Shown piece by piece: positions 9,764 through 17,872 of a stretch of 64,000 nt of DNA (its first letter is position 1; every line of letters begins with the position of its first letter). This DNA comes from Laspinema palackyanum D2c (lineage in GTDB: Bacteria; Cyanobacteriota; Cyanobacteriia; Cyanobacteriales; Laspinemataceae). Below the pieces are notes generated by a model. That model ran no database searches, was not told the origin of the DNA, and saw only the letters and a list, made by a program, of their open reading frames with translations. Both the position numbers and the translations under genes were made by a program. The stretch covers positions 364,218-428,217 of the forward strand of contig NZ_JAMXFD010000002.1 in the NCBI RefSeq assembly GCF_025370875.1, written 5' to 3'.

Positions 9764-10070
9764 TGTCGTCGTAACTCCTTTCAACAGATCCTCAAAAAAT
9801 GTATGATAAGCATTCTTAAATATAAAGTTTTGTGAATCCCTGAGTCTAATCCTAGAGATTTCTATAAAGATTATTTATAGGTACGAGACTCAATGGTTAA
9901 TTAGCTGCAACTGTCTTTGAGGGTACAACCAAAAAGCCAGTCGATCTACGGACTGCTTTCATCTCTACCACTTTTTCGAGGATTATAGTAGGAGTCTTTA
10001 GCAGCTAATTTTTTGATGAAACACTACCCTCATCAGCTAGGGACGTACTTCTACCCCCCCTTGGACGTTC

Positions 10071-11852
10071 ATGCAATTCCGAAACTTTCTGCGTCGAACC
10101 AAAATTGTCGCTACCATAGGCCCTGCTACCAGTCAGCCGGACATCCTCCGAGAACTGATTGAAGCCGGTGCAACCACCCTGCGACTCAATTTCTCCCACG
10201 GGACCCACGAAGATCATCAGCGAAGCATTCGCCTGATCCGACAGACCTCGTTTGAACTCAATCAGCCGGTAGGAATTCTCCAAGACCTCCAGGGCCCTAA
10301 AATTCGCCTGGGCAAGTTTGAAGAAGGGTCAATTTACCTGCAAAAAGGTGACCCCTTCATTTTGACCAGCCGATTCCTGTCCTGCAACCAAAACATTGCC
10401 TGCGTCACCTATCCACCCCTCGCCGATGAAGTTCCTGAAGGGGCCACAATCCTCCTGGATGATGGTCGCGTCGAAATGCGGGTGGAGAAGGTGGACCGGG
10501 TGACCCGAGAACTCCACTGTCGCACGGTGGTCAGTGGGACCCTCTCCAACAACAAGGGGGTGAACTTCCCCGGGGTCTACCTGTCTATCAAGGCCCTCAC
10601 GGAAAAAGACCGGGAAGATTTACTCTTTGGTCTGGATCAAGGGGTGGATTGGGTGGCCCTGAGTTTTGTTCGCAATCCCCAGGACATTCTCGAAATCAAA
10701 GAATTAATCTCCGCTAGTGGCAAAAACGTTCCGGTGATTGCCAAAATTGAAAAGCACGAAGCGGTGGAACAAATGGAAGCCATTCTCCCCTTATGCGATG
10801 GCATTATGGTGGCGCGGGGGGACCTGGGCGTAGAAATTCCCGCTGAGGAAGTCCCGATTGTTCAAAAACGCTTGATTGCCACCTGCAACCGTTTGGGGAT
10901 TCCGGTGATTACGGCAACCCAAATGTTGGACAGTATGGTGCATAGCCCCCGGGCGACTCGGGCGGAGATTTCTGACGTAGCCAATGCTATCCTCGATGGT
11001 ACTGATGCGGTGATGCTCTCCAATGAAACGGCTGTAGGGAAACATCCCATTGAGGCGGTGGCAACGATGGCCCGAATTGCCTGTCGCATTGAACATGATC
11101 AGACGATTGGTCAGGGTTCTGCTTACGATCGCAGTCGTTCGATTCCCAATGCCATTAGTCAAGCGGTGGTCAAAATTGCTCAACAACTGGATGCCGGGGC
11201 GATTATGACCTTGACCAAATCCGGGGCCACTGCCCGAAATGTCTCGAAGTTCCGTCCCCAAACCCCGATTCTGGCAGTGACCCCTCATGTGGATGTGGCC
11301 CGCCAGTTGCAATTGGTTTGGGGGGTTAAACCCTTGTTAGTTTTAGATTTACCTTCCACTGGACAAACGTTCCAAGCGGCCATTAATGTGGCCCTGGAAA
11401 AAGACCTGCTGCAAGAAGGAGACTTGGTGGTGATGACTGCGGGTACTCTCCAAGGGGTTTCGGGTTCGACGGACCTGGTTAAGGTGGAAGTGGTGACGGC
11501 GGTCCTCGGTAAGGGGATCGGTTTGGGTCAAGGTTCGGTGAGTGGTCGGGCGCGAGTGGCGCAGACTGCCCTGGATGTGGGCAATTTTGGTCCCGGGGAA
11601 ATTCTCGTGGCCCCGCGCACCAATGCGGATTATATTGATGCGATTCGCAAAGCGTCGGGAATTGTCACCGAAGATGAGAGTTTGACTTCTCATGCGGCGG
11701 TGATCGGGTTGCGCTTAGGTGTTCCGGTGATTGTTGGGGTCAAGAATGCCACGCAGTTGATTCGCGAAGGGGCGATTCTAACGATGGATATGGAGCGTGG
11801 GTTGGTTTACTCCGGTGCAATGTCCCAAACTGATACCGTTTTGACGACTTGA
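10071..11852 (+). CDS. pyk: Pyruvate kinase with C-terminal PEP-utiliser-type domain
   Basis: 593 residues. It catalyses phosphoenolpyruvate + ADP to pyruvate + ATP in lower glycolysis. The N-terminal signature RRTKIVATIGPATSQPD is followed by the barrel, with the active-site signature IAKIEKHEAVEQM (general Lys) and MVARGDLGVEIP. The alpha/beta C-domain follows (GATARNVSKFRPQTPILAVT). About 110 further residues form a swivelling PEP-utiliser mobile domain, including TSHAAVIGLRLGVPVIVG. This extra domain is normal for cyanobacterial and Bacillus-type enzymes, although its function is unsettled. Start ATG at 10071. Complete. Confidence 0.97.
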   Translation: MQFRNFLRRTKIVATIGPATSQPDILRELIEAGATTLRLNFSHGTHEDHQRSIRLIRQTSFELNQPVGILQDLQGPKIRLGKFEEGSIYLQKGDPFILTSRFLSCNQNIACVTYPPLADEVPEGATILLDDGRVEMRVEKVDRVTRELHCRTVVSGTLSNNKGVNFPGVYLSIKALTEKDREDLLFGLDQGVDWVALSFVRNPQDILEIKELISASGKNVPVIAKIEKHEAVEQMEAILPLCDGIMVARGDLGVEIPAEEVPIVQKRLIATCNRLGIPVITATQMLDSMVHSPRATRAEISDVANAILDGTDAVMLSNETAVGKHPIEAVATMARIACRIEHDQTIGQGSAYDRSRSIPNAISQAVVKIAQQLDAGAIMTLTKSGATARNVSKFRPQTPILAVTPHVDVARQLQLVWGVKPLLVLDLPSTGQTFQAAINVALEKDLLQEGDLVVMTAGTLQGVSGSTDLVKVEVVTAVLGKGIGLGQGSVSGRARVAQTALDVGNFGPGEILVAPRTNADYIDAIRKASGIVTEDESLTSHAAVIGLRLGVPVIVGVKNATQLIREGAILTMDMERGLVYSGAMSQTDTVLTT

Positions 11853-12307
11853 GGGAAGGGGGTCGAGGGACGGGTGGAAGTCTGAAGGATGAAGGGGGAA
11901 GGGTCGGCAGATCCCCCCCTTGATTTTTTTGCGGGTTCAAGTTTGCGGAGGAGTTCTTCGTGATTTGTCTCTATCTTTCAGATGGATGCCGCTTCAGAAG
12001 GTCCGATCGCCGGGATGATTTCTGGATGGAAGAGGCGGTTGGGTTTGCGGGAACGGAGACGATCTCCCGGTTGTGATCAGCTACGGACTGACAACGGGAT
12101 CAAGATGTGCGATCGCCTCCGCACCCACTGCGGCCCGTCCTTGGATTGTTTGAGTTTCAAAACCCATTAAACTAGCGGCGATTGATAACGATAACTGAGG
12201 GTGATTTTTTTGAAAAAATCCTCAAAAATTCGGACAGATCTCCAGCAACTGCGCCAATATGAGGTATAGATAAATAAGCCTGCTAAAAATTAAATATCGA
12301 CACAGCA
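11853..12307. other. Intergenic region without a supported gene
   Basis: 455 bp between pyruvate kinase and the small regulator-like gene. A 62-codon open frame lies at 11982-12170, but its composition is poor and it has no ribosome-binding site. No hairpin terminator or RNA gene is evident. Confidence 0.5.
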
Positions 12308-12535
12308 ATGCCCAAACAGCAGTTTAATCTCAATCTCTCAACCAGCTTGATGAATGCTATGAGTCACAAGGCCAAAGTAGACGGGATTAGCCTAGAGGAC
12401 CTCGCGCTATCGGCTATTTCCGAGTATGTCGGCTATACCCCTTTAGCACCCAAAGCGGCTCTCGATAAGCGGTTGGTGGTGATGGAAACTCGGATTGCCA
12501 AGCTGGAGGCATCCTTGGGGGAATCAGTCGCCTGA
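12308..12535 (+). CDS. Small ribbon-helix-helix-like protein, N-terminal part of a frameshifted gene
   Basis: 75 codons. The N-terminus (QQFNLNLSTSLMNAMSHKAK, then DGISLEDLALSAISEYVG) has the beta-strand plus two-helix pattern of ribbon-helix-helix DNA-binding proteins. A short helix (VVMETRIAKLEASLG) follows. The frame stops with TGA at 12533. The -1 frame, open through the same point, continues with a helix-turn-helix-like sequence to 12723. I read the two as halves of one gene. Its function is probably DNA binding; the target is unknown. Confidence 0.6.
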   Translation: MPKQQFNLNLSTSLMNAMSHKAKVDGISLEDLALSAISEYVGYTPLAPKAALDKRLVVMETRIAKLEASLGESVA

Positions 12536-12723
12536 CTGGTATTCCCACCAGTCAGGCACTCCCTCCCCTCACCCAACTGCAATTAGCTAGACGCTTTGGG
12601 ATTAACCCCTCTAGTGTCTCTCGCCAAAAAAATAAGCCCAATTTCTGCGATTGGACTCGGGATAAAGATCCAGATGGAGTCAGTTGGCTCCATAAGAAGG
12701 GTAAGTTTTACCCGCAAGTGTAA
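12511..12723 (+). pseudogene. C-terminal HTH-like half of the same small gene, in the -1 frame
   Basis: In the frame starting at 12511 the sequence reads on through ISRLTGIPTSQALPPLTQ, QLARRFGINPSSVSRQK and CDWTRDKDPDGVSW to a TAA at 12721-12723. The segment LARRFGINPSSVSRQK looks like a helix-turn-helix recognition unit. There is no independent start codon with a ribosome-binding site. The frame change can be placed at the five-G run 12517-12521, so the cause may be an indel, a sequencing error or ribosomal slippage. Confidence 0.55.
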
Positions 12724-12801
12724 AACAAGGTGAGAATAAATTCAGGAGATCGGTTTGAGACTACTAATTAGGGCAATAAGGGCGCGATAGGAATCGCGCT
12801 T

Positions 12802-14742
12802 TTATTTTGGAGTCATGATGGGTAAGTCGATATGGGAGGGATAGATGGCGTTCCGATGCAGGGTTAGGGTGGCGTTTCCTTGGGCCGGATATCGGGCAAA
12901 GGTGTCGGCATCATGACCGGCGATCGCCACTCGCAAGCGATGTCCTTTCTGAATTAGGACTGAGGTGGGTAATAAATCAAAGGACAGTTCCATGATTTCC
13001 CCCGGTTGTTGTGGTTGTCCATCTTGTCGTTCAAAGGAATGATAAGGTCCAAAGACTGCATAAGGGGGTTTTTCTGGAGAAATCTGCCGATGCAGCGATC
13101 GCAATTGTCCCTCGGTTACATATAGCACTTCTCCCTCTGGAGCAATATCTTCTAAATATACATAAAATGCGCCATCGTTGACCGTAGAACTCACATAAAA
13201 TGTAACTACCGGATGCCCTGTAATTTCCATCGCTTCAGAAAGAGGGCTGCTTGTATAGGTCAATAATTTTTGGTCTTCCCTAGTACGGTTGTTGTATATC
13301 ACATCTGTTCCCCCCGCTTTGGTATGCCAGCGGTTCTGGGTGCCGGTAGTGGCCTCAAAGTTCACCGCATATTCATCGGTTCCCGCTTCTGTCTGAGGTG
13401 CAGTTTGGGTCAAACGGTTATCCTCACCAAAATACCAGGATTGGGAGACAATGCCTTGAGGCGGCCAAACTGGGGTGGTCTTCCATTGGTCCTCTACCAT
13501 TGTGTAATAGCGAATTTCCCGGGTAATGGGGGGGCGGCTGCTATCGGGTTTCAAATAGGTATCAAAAAACTCTAACAATTCTTCGATTTGTTCATACAGG
13601 GGCGGGTCCGGAGACAGATCCGCTGGTTGATAGGGACTAGCATCTTCCGTCCCGCCATGATTCCAGGCCCCGATGACGACTTTCTGGGGATTACTATAGG
13701 TGAGAAATCGACTGAGTGCACCATTGGCAGTTCCCGCATCTAACCAACTGGCAATACTAAATATAGGCACTTGGGACTGGGAGATTTCTTCTTGGAAGCG
13801 GTAGGGGCTAAAAGCTGGGAGAGTTACCCCGGTTGTGCCATAGCGATCATCGCGATAGGTGATGGTTTGGGCGGCTTGATATACATCCAGGTTAGCAATG
13901 CGATCGCGGATGGCTTCTGCTTGTAGGGTCCCATCGCGATCGGCATCGACAGGTTTTGCCCCGGTAATCACCACTTTCATGGCGTCACAAATGGCCCCTT
14001 CCAATTGTTCCATTAAACAAACAAAGTTGGCATCGTTGGCATCTAATTGTCGATTGTTTTCACTCCATCGTCGGACAAACCATTCATTAAAAATCCCGCC
14101 GGGAAAGGCGAGTTGGGTGTAAGGGTCAAAGTCATTAAATCGGGGGGCGATCGCTTGGACTGCGGGATGATTTAATCGCCCTAAAAATTCTGTGGCATTC
14201 CCCGCATAAGAGGTGCCATAGCTGCCAACTTTGCCATTGGACCAAGGTTGGGCAATAATCCAATCAACGATTTCTCCATAGTCTTGAATTTCATCTGGGG
14301 ACCAAGGATAGATTTGAGTTCCGAAGGAGGAACCCGTCCCTCTGGCATCGACTAAAACTAACGCATAACCGGCATTATTTGCCAGTTGCGCCTCGGGATA
14401 GTTCGGGTCAAATTCGGGAAAATAGCCCATAATTCCCAGCGATCGCCAGTAGCGGTCCATCCGCATCAGGGTGGGGACTTTTTCACCCGGGTTTAATTGT
14501 TTCGGCAACCAGATATCAATGGCAATTTTGACGCCATCGCCCATGGTTACATACAATGCTTGGTTGGTGGGGTAACGGGATGAATCCAGGTTTTCTATAC
14601 CGATGACCCCGGATAAGGGAGAGACTTTTGCCCAGGTTTCTCCTGCGGGTTCCAGTCCAAAAATTAGGGTAAAAATTAGGGAGAGGGTGAAGAGGAGGGG
14701 GCGATGCCATCTGGGTTTACACCGTCTCCGGTGAGTGTTCAT
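12802..14742 (-). CDS. CocE/NonD-family S15 hydrolase with signal peptide
   Basis: 646 residues. The N-terminus is a signal peptide (basic start, then LLFTLSLIFTLIFGL and a WAKVS cleavage region), so it is exported. The alpha/beta-hydrolase core has the nucleophile in GSYGTSYAGN (Ser178), the Asp in SWLDAGTANG (Asp335) and the His in AWNHGGTED (His362). VLVDARGTGSSFG is typical of peptidase family S15 / X-Pro dipeptidyl-peptidase-like and cocaine-esterase proteins. The C-terminal ~200 residues form the jelly-roll domain, with the family segment KGHRLRVAIAGHDADTFARY. The substrate is not predictable; acyl esters or amides are likely. Single gene, convergent with the small frameshifted gene. 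Confidence 0.9.
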   Translation of the reverse strand: MNTHRRRCKPRWHRPLLFTLSLIFTLIFGLEPAGETWAKVSPLSGVIGIENLDSSRYPTNQALYVTMGDGVKIAIDIWLPKQLNPGEKVPTLMRMDRYWRSLGIMGYFPEFDPNYPEAQLANNAGYALVLVDARGTGSSFGTQIYPWSPDEIQDYGEIVDWIIAQPWSNGKVGSYGTSYAGNATEFLGRLNHPAVQAIAPRFNDFDPYTQLAFPGGIFNEWFVRRWSENNRQLDANDANFVCLMEQLEGAICDAMKVVITGAKPVDADRDGTLQAEAIRDRIANLDVYQAAQTITYRDDRYGTTGVTLPAFSPYRFQEEISQSQVPIFSIASWLDAGTANGALSRFLTYSNPQKVVIGAWNHGGTEDASPYQPADLSPDPPLYEQIEELLEFFDTYLKPDSSRPPITREIRYYTMVEDQWKTTPVWPPQGIVSQSWYFGEDNRLTQTAPQTEAGTDEYAVNFEATTGTQNRWHTKAGGTDVIYNNRTREDQKLLTYTSSPLSEAMEITGHPVVTFYVSSTVNDGAFYVYLEDIAPEGEVLYVTEGQLRSLHRQISPEKPPYAVFGPYHSFERQDGQPQQPGEIMELSFDLLPTSVLIQKGHRLRVAIAGHDADTFARYPAQGNATLTLHRNAIYPSHIDLPIMTPK

Positions 14743-14914
14743 AAAGGACTATTTTTAGAGACTGCACTGTTTCTATTTTAAACGGGAGTTTTGATTCCGG
14801 TGATGGGGAATTTTGGGGGGATTCAAGGGTCCAATTGAGCCAGGAGGGACTCGGAAACGGAATGTCTCGGACTGATGTCCTTTGGAGGCGATCGCAGCGG
14901 ATGCAGAATGAGAT

Positions 14915-14969
14915 TGATGGAGGATATTGGGGGATGGACAAGGTATCCCACCCCCAATATCCTCCATCA
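14915..14969. repeat. Perfect 19-bp inverted repeat (hairpin)
   Basis: Arms at 14915-14933 and 14951-14969 are exact reverse complements (TGATGGAGGATATTGGGGG and its complement). Inside the loop GGGAT/ATCCC extends the pairing. No T-run follows on either strand, so it is more likely a dispersed palindromic element than a terminator. Confidence 0.85.
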
Positions 14970-15100
14970 TGCCTTTTCCCTCGGAAGCAGAATCAACCGG
15001 GAGTCACTCTCCAGAAAAATTTGTCACGTTGTCCCAAGTCAGCTATAAACTAAATAAATTCACTCCCTAGGTCATGGGTACAGTTTTAGACCCCAGGAAA

Positions 15101-15170
15101 AAGAAACCGGGTTTTTGCCCCGATTGGTTGCTAAATCGTAAAAAGTTGGGGAAAAAACCCGGGTTTTAAC
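15101..15170. repeat. Interspersed AAACCGGGTTT-type inverted repeat
   Basis: AAGAAACCGGGTTTTTGCCC at 15101-15120 pairs with the AAAACCCGGGTTTT region at 15152-15168. A related copy lies at 48498-48569, about 33 kb away. This marks a dispersed repeat family rather than a gene-specific signal. Confidence 0.75.
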
Positions 15171-15246
15171 CTCTACAGTACCGAAGTCCTAAGAAGTGCT
15201 TTCCTCGGATTATCCCCATTGATGCTGAAATTACCTAGAACTCCCA

Positions 15247-16572
15247 ATGTTAAACAATAAAAAGCAAATATTCGGTTGGGTGATGTACGACTGGGCAAAT
15301 TCTGCCTACGTTACCACGGTATTGGTTGCCCTTTTGCCGCCTTACTTTGCCGCCGTCGTCGTTCCCCGGGAAGGAATAAATATAGGCGGGGCCTTTTTTA
15401 CCGCCGAGTCCATTTGGGCCGTGATGATTAGTTTTTCGGCCTTTGTGATGTTCGTTTTTGCCCCTATTTTAGGAGCAATTTCTGATTTTTCTGCGGCAAA
15501 AAAGCGCTTTCTAATGCTGTTTTGCTATGGGGGAAGTTTGGCAACGGTTGCCCTAGTTTTTTCGAGTTCTGGGGATATCTTGCAGACGATGATATTGTTT
15601 GTGATTGCTCAAATTTGTTTTGTGGGGTCGAATATTTTTTATGATGCCTTTCTGCCGCAAATTGCTTCAGATGACCAAATCGATTGGGTTTCGGGGAAAG
15701 GGTTTGCTTTTGGTTATGTGGGCGGGGGACTGCAATTGGCCCTGTCTTTGGGATTGGTTACGGGACATGATGTTATAGGGATTTCCCAGGAACTTGCCGT
15801 CCGACTGGCGATCGCAATGGCCGGTTTATGGTGGGGGGGATTTGCCATTATTACCTTTTTAAATGTGAAAGAAGAACCCCCAGTAGAATCTTTACCTGCC
15901 GCTTATCACCATTTGCCGAAATGGAGGGCTTATACTGAAGTCGGACTCATCAGAATTGTGGTTACCCTCCGCAAGGTTAAACAGTTTAAACACCTGTTAT
16001 TATTTCTGATTGCCTATTTGCTCTACAATAATGGCATTCAAACCGTTATGGCAATGGCAACCATCTACGGACAGCAAGAAATCGGTCTAGGAACTACAAC
16101 TTTGATGGTGACGTTATTATTTATTCAATTTGTTAGTGTTTTTGGGGCATTAAGCTTTAGCAAATTGGCAGAAAGAATAACGTCCAAAAAAGCCTTGATG
16201 CTGAGTTTGGTCGGCTGGTGTTTGGTGATTGTTTATGCCTATTTTCTGACCAATGCCACGGAATATTTTATTTTAGGCGGAATTGTCGGCATCGTGCAAG
16301 GGGGGTCTCAAGCGCTCAGTCGCTCGTTTTATGGGGCAATGATTCCTATTCATGCCTCAGCGGAGTTTTATGGATTTTACTCGGTTTTTACCAAAGGTTC
16401 AGCGATTTTAGGTCCGTTAACCTTTGCGGCGATCGGCTTAATTACCGGCAGCAACCGTCTCGCTATTTTAGGGGTGATTGTCTTCTTCATTTCGGGGTTA
16501 ATTTTGTTGGCTTCTGTAGATGTAGAACGAGCCAAAGAGGCTAGAAATTCGGTGGAATTTAGTCAACATTAG
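15247..16572 (+). CDS. UMF1-family MFS transporter
   Basis: 441 residues with about 11-12 membrane helices. The opening motif GWVMYDWANSAYVTTV is diagnostic of the UMF1/Atg22-like branch of the major facilitator superfamily, and NIFYDAFLPQIA and GGSQALSRSFYGAMIP are also family segments. Substrates in bacteria are undefined; the yeast relative exports amino acids from the vacuole. It starts at ATG 15247. A clear intrinsic terminator follows at 16581-16611, so this is a single-gene unit. Confidence 0.92.
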   Translation: MLNNKKQIFGWVMYDWANSAYVTTVLVALLPPYFAAVVVPREGINIGGAFFTAESIWAVMISFSAFVMFVFAPILGAISDFSAAKKRFLMLFCYGGSLATVALVFSSSGDILQTMILFVIAQICFVGSNIFYDAFLPQIASDDQIDWVSGKGFAFGYVGGGLQLALSLGLVTGHDVIGISQELAVRLAIAMAGLWWGGFAIITFLNVKEEPPVESLPAAYHHLPKWRAYTEVGLIRIVVTLRKVKQFKHLLLFLIAYLLYNNGIQTVMAMATIYGQQEIGLGTTTLMVTLLFIQFVSVFGALSFSKLAERITSKKALMLSLVGWCLVIVYAYFLTNATEYFILGGIVGIVQGGSQALSRSFYGAMIPIHASAEFYGFYSVFTKGSAILGPLTFAAIGLITGSNRLAILGVIVFFISGLILLASVDVERAKEARNSVEFSQH

Positions 16573-16580
16573 AGGGCTTG

Positions 16581-16611
16581 AACCCGCACCCTTCCGGGTG
16601 TGGGTTTTTAT
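16581..16611 (+). terminator. Rho-independent terminator of the UMF1 transporter gene
   Basis: An 11-bp stem (AACCCGCACCC / GGGTGTGGGTT, one G-U pair) with a TTCC loop is followed by a T-rich tract (TTTTTATT). It lies nine bases after the stop codon. Confidence 0.85.
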
Positions 16612-16657
16612 TGTAAAAGCCGAATTGGGTATCAACAGGACTTGTGCAATATTTAAC

Positions 16658-16711
16658 ATAAACCACAAATGTAGCGGCGATTCGCTAATCGCTTCTACAT
16701 TTGTGGTTTAT
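16658..16711. repeat. Perfect 17-bp inverted repeat upstream of the Rieske gene
   Basis: Arms ATAAACCACAAATGTAG (16658-16674) and its exact complement (16695-16711) flank a 20-base loop that itself contains GCGAT/ATCGC. No T-run follows. It lies about 100 bp before the Rieske oxygenase gene and could be a dispersed palindrome or a transcript structure. Confidence 0.85.
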
Positions 16712-16808
16712 GGTCTAAGAATGCGTAAATTTTGCCTAAAAATGCTATACTGACCAGGGTAAAACTCTCAAATTTGATATCCTAGTAACCGTTAACAATT
16801 TCATCTCT

Positions 16809-17792
16809 ATGAACATTGATCCAATTTTAACGAATGATTGGCATCCCGTAGCGGCAGTGCGTGATTTACCCGAAAAAACCATCACTCCTGTGCGCTTATT
16901 GGGAGAAGAATTGCTGCTGTGGCAGTCGGGCGATCGCATCATGGCATGGCAAGATATTTGTCCTCACCGAGGTGCCCGACTCTCTCAGGGCAAAGTTTGC
17001 GGAGATACCCTCGTTTGTCCCTATCACGGACTCGCCTATAATCCCGAGGGTCAGTGCGTTTTGATTCCCGCCTATTCTACCCCCAAACCCCCTCCCAATA
17101 TGCGCGTTAAAGCTTATGCCTGTGTCGAACGCTATGGGTTAGTTTGGGTCAATTTAGGTGAACCTGAAACAGCGCTATCCTCAGATAAAATTCCACCCTT
17201 TTTAGAGTGGGAGGATGCAAATTTTAGGAAATTTTTATGCGGTCCGTTCCGCTATCAATCCAGTGGGTTGCGGGCGATGGAAAATTTTATTGATGTCTCC
17301 CATTTCCCCTTTGTCCATGATGGATTTCTCGGGGATGCCAATCATACCGAAGTATCAAACTATGAAGTGACAACCGATGCTGAAGGTATCAGTTTAAACA
17401 ACCTCAAGGTTTGGCAACCGGACCCCGATGGTACCGGAGTTGGGGGTGAAGTGACTTACAATTATCGGATATGGCGTCCGTTAACTGCATCCTTTGCTAA
17501 AGCAGCACAAGGGGGAAAATTAGGATTATTTTTTACCATTACTCCCTTAGAGGAAGAGATGTGTCTAGGGTGGATGTGGATTGCTATGAATTACGGACAG
17601 GATATTCCCGAGGAAGATTTGCGGCAGTTTCAAGAAACCGTAGTTCAGCAGGATATCCCCATTGTAGAATCCCAACGTCCCAAACGGTTGCCTCTGGATT
17701 TAGCAGCAGAGGTGCATTTAGCTTGCGATCAATCCGCGATCGCCTACCGCAAATGGCTCAAACGCTTAGGCGTTACTTATGGTACCGTATAA
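16809..17792 (+). CDS. Rieske [2Fe-2S] ring-hydroxylating oxygenase
   Basis: 327 residues. The Rieske cluster ligands are Cys51-x-His53 (CPHRGARLSQG) and Cys70-xx-His73 (CPYHGLAYNPEGQC). The mononuclear-iron site follows in ENFIDVSHFPFVHDG (His165, His170). The family (PaO/CAO/Tic55-like and aromatic-ring dioxygenase alpha subunits) hydroxylates aromatic or tetrapyrrole substrates using electrons from a ferredoxin or reductase. It is shorter than plant PaO (~430 aa) and has no C-terminal membrane helices, so a soluble oxygenase is more likely. The substrate is not determined. It is convergent with the SLH gene downstream. Confidence 0.9.
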   Translation: MNIDPILTNDWHPVAAVRDLPEKTITPVRLLGEELLLWQSGDRIMAWQDICPHRGARLSQGKVCGDTLVCPYHGLAYNPEGQCVLIPAYSTPKPPPNMRVKAYACVERYGLVWVNLGEPETALSSDKIPPFLEWEDANFRKFLCGPFRYQSSGLRAMENFIDVSHFPFVHDGFLGDANHTEVSNYEVTTDAEGISLNNLKVWQPDPDGTGVGGEVTYNYRIWRPLTASFAKAAQGGKLGLFFTITPLEEEMCLGWMWIAMNYGQDIPEEDLRQFQETVVQQDIPIVESQRPKRLPLDLAAEVHLACDQSAIAYRKWLKRLGVTYGTV

Positions 17793-17800
17793 ATCAGAAT

Positions 17801-17825
17801 CGGGATGCAGCATTGCCGCATCCCG
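17801..17825. terminator. Possible bidirectional terminator hairpin between convergent genes
   Basis: An 8-bp perfect stem CGGGATGC/GCATCCCG with a nine-base loop lies eight bases after the Rieske stop and 48 bases from the end of the convergent SLH gene. Neither side has a convincing T-run, so the call is tentative. Confidence 0.4.
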
Positions 17826-17872
17826 ACTCCGGGGAAATTACAAGAAATGTGAGGCGACTACCCCAGGGACAA

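Larger units (their letters stand above)
14743..15246. other. Intergenic region with repeats only
   Basis: 504 bp between the S15 hydrolase and the MFS transporter, which diverge. It holds a perfect inverted repeat at 14915-14969 and an AAACCGGGTTT-type repeat at 15101-15170, listed separately. An open frame crossing the inverted repeat (14835-15053) is not supported. Confidence 0.6.

Noticed and set aside
11982-12170. 62-codon plus-strand frame after pyruvate kinase
   Set aside because: Composition and lack of a ribosome-binding site give no support.
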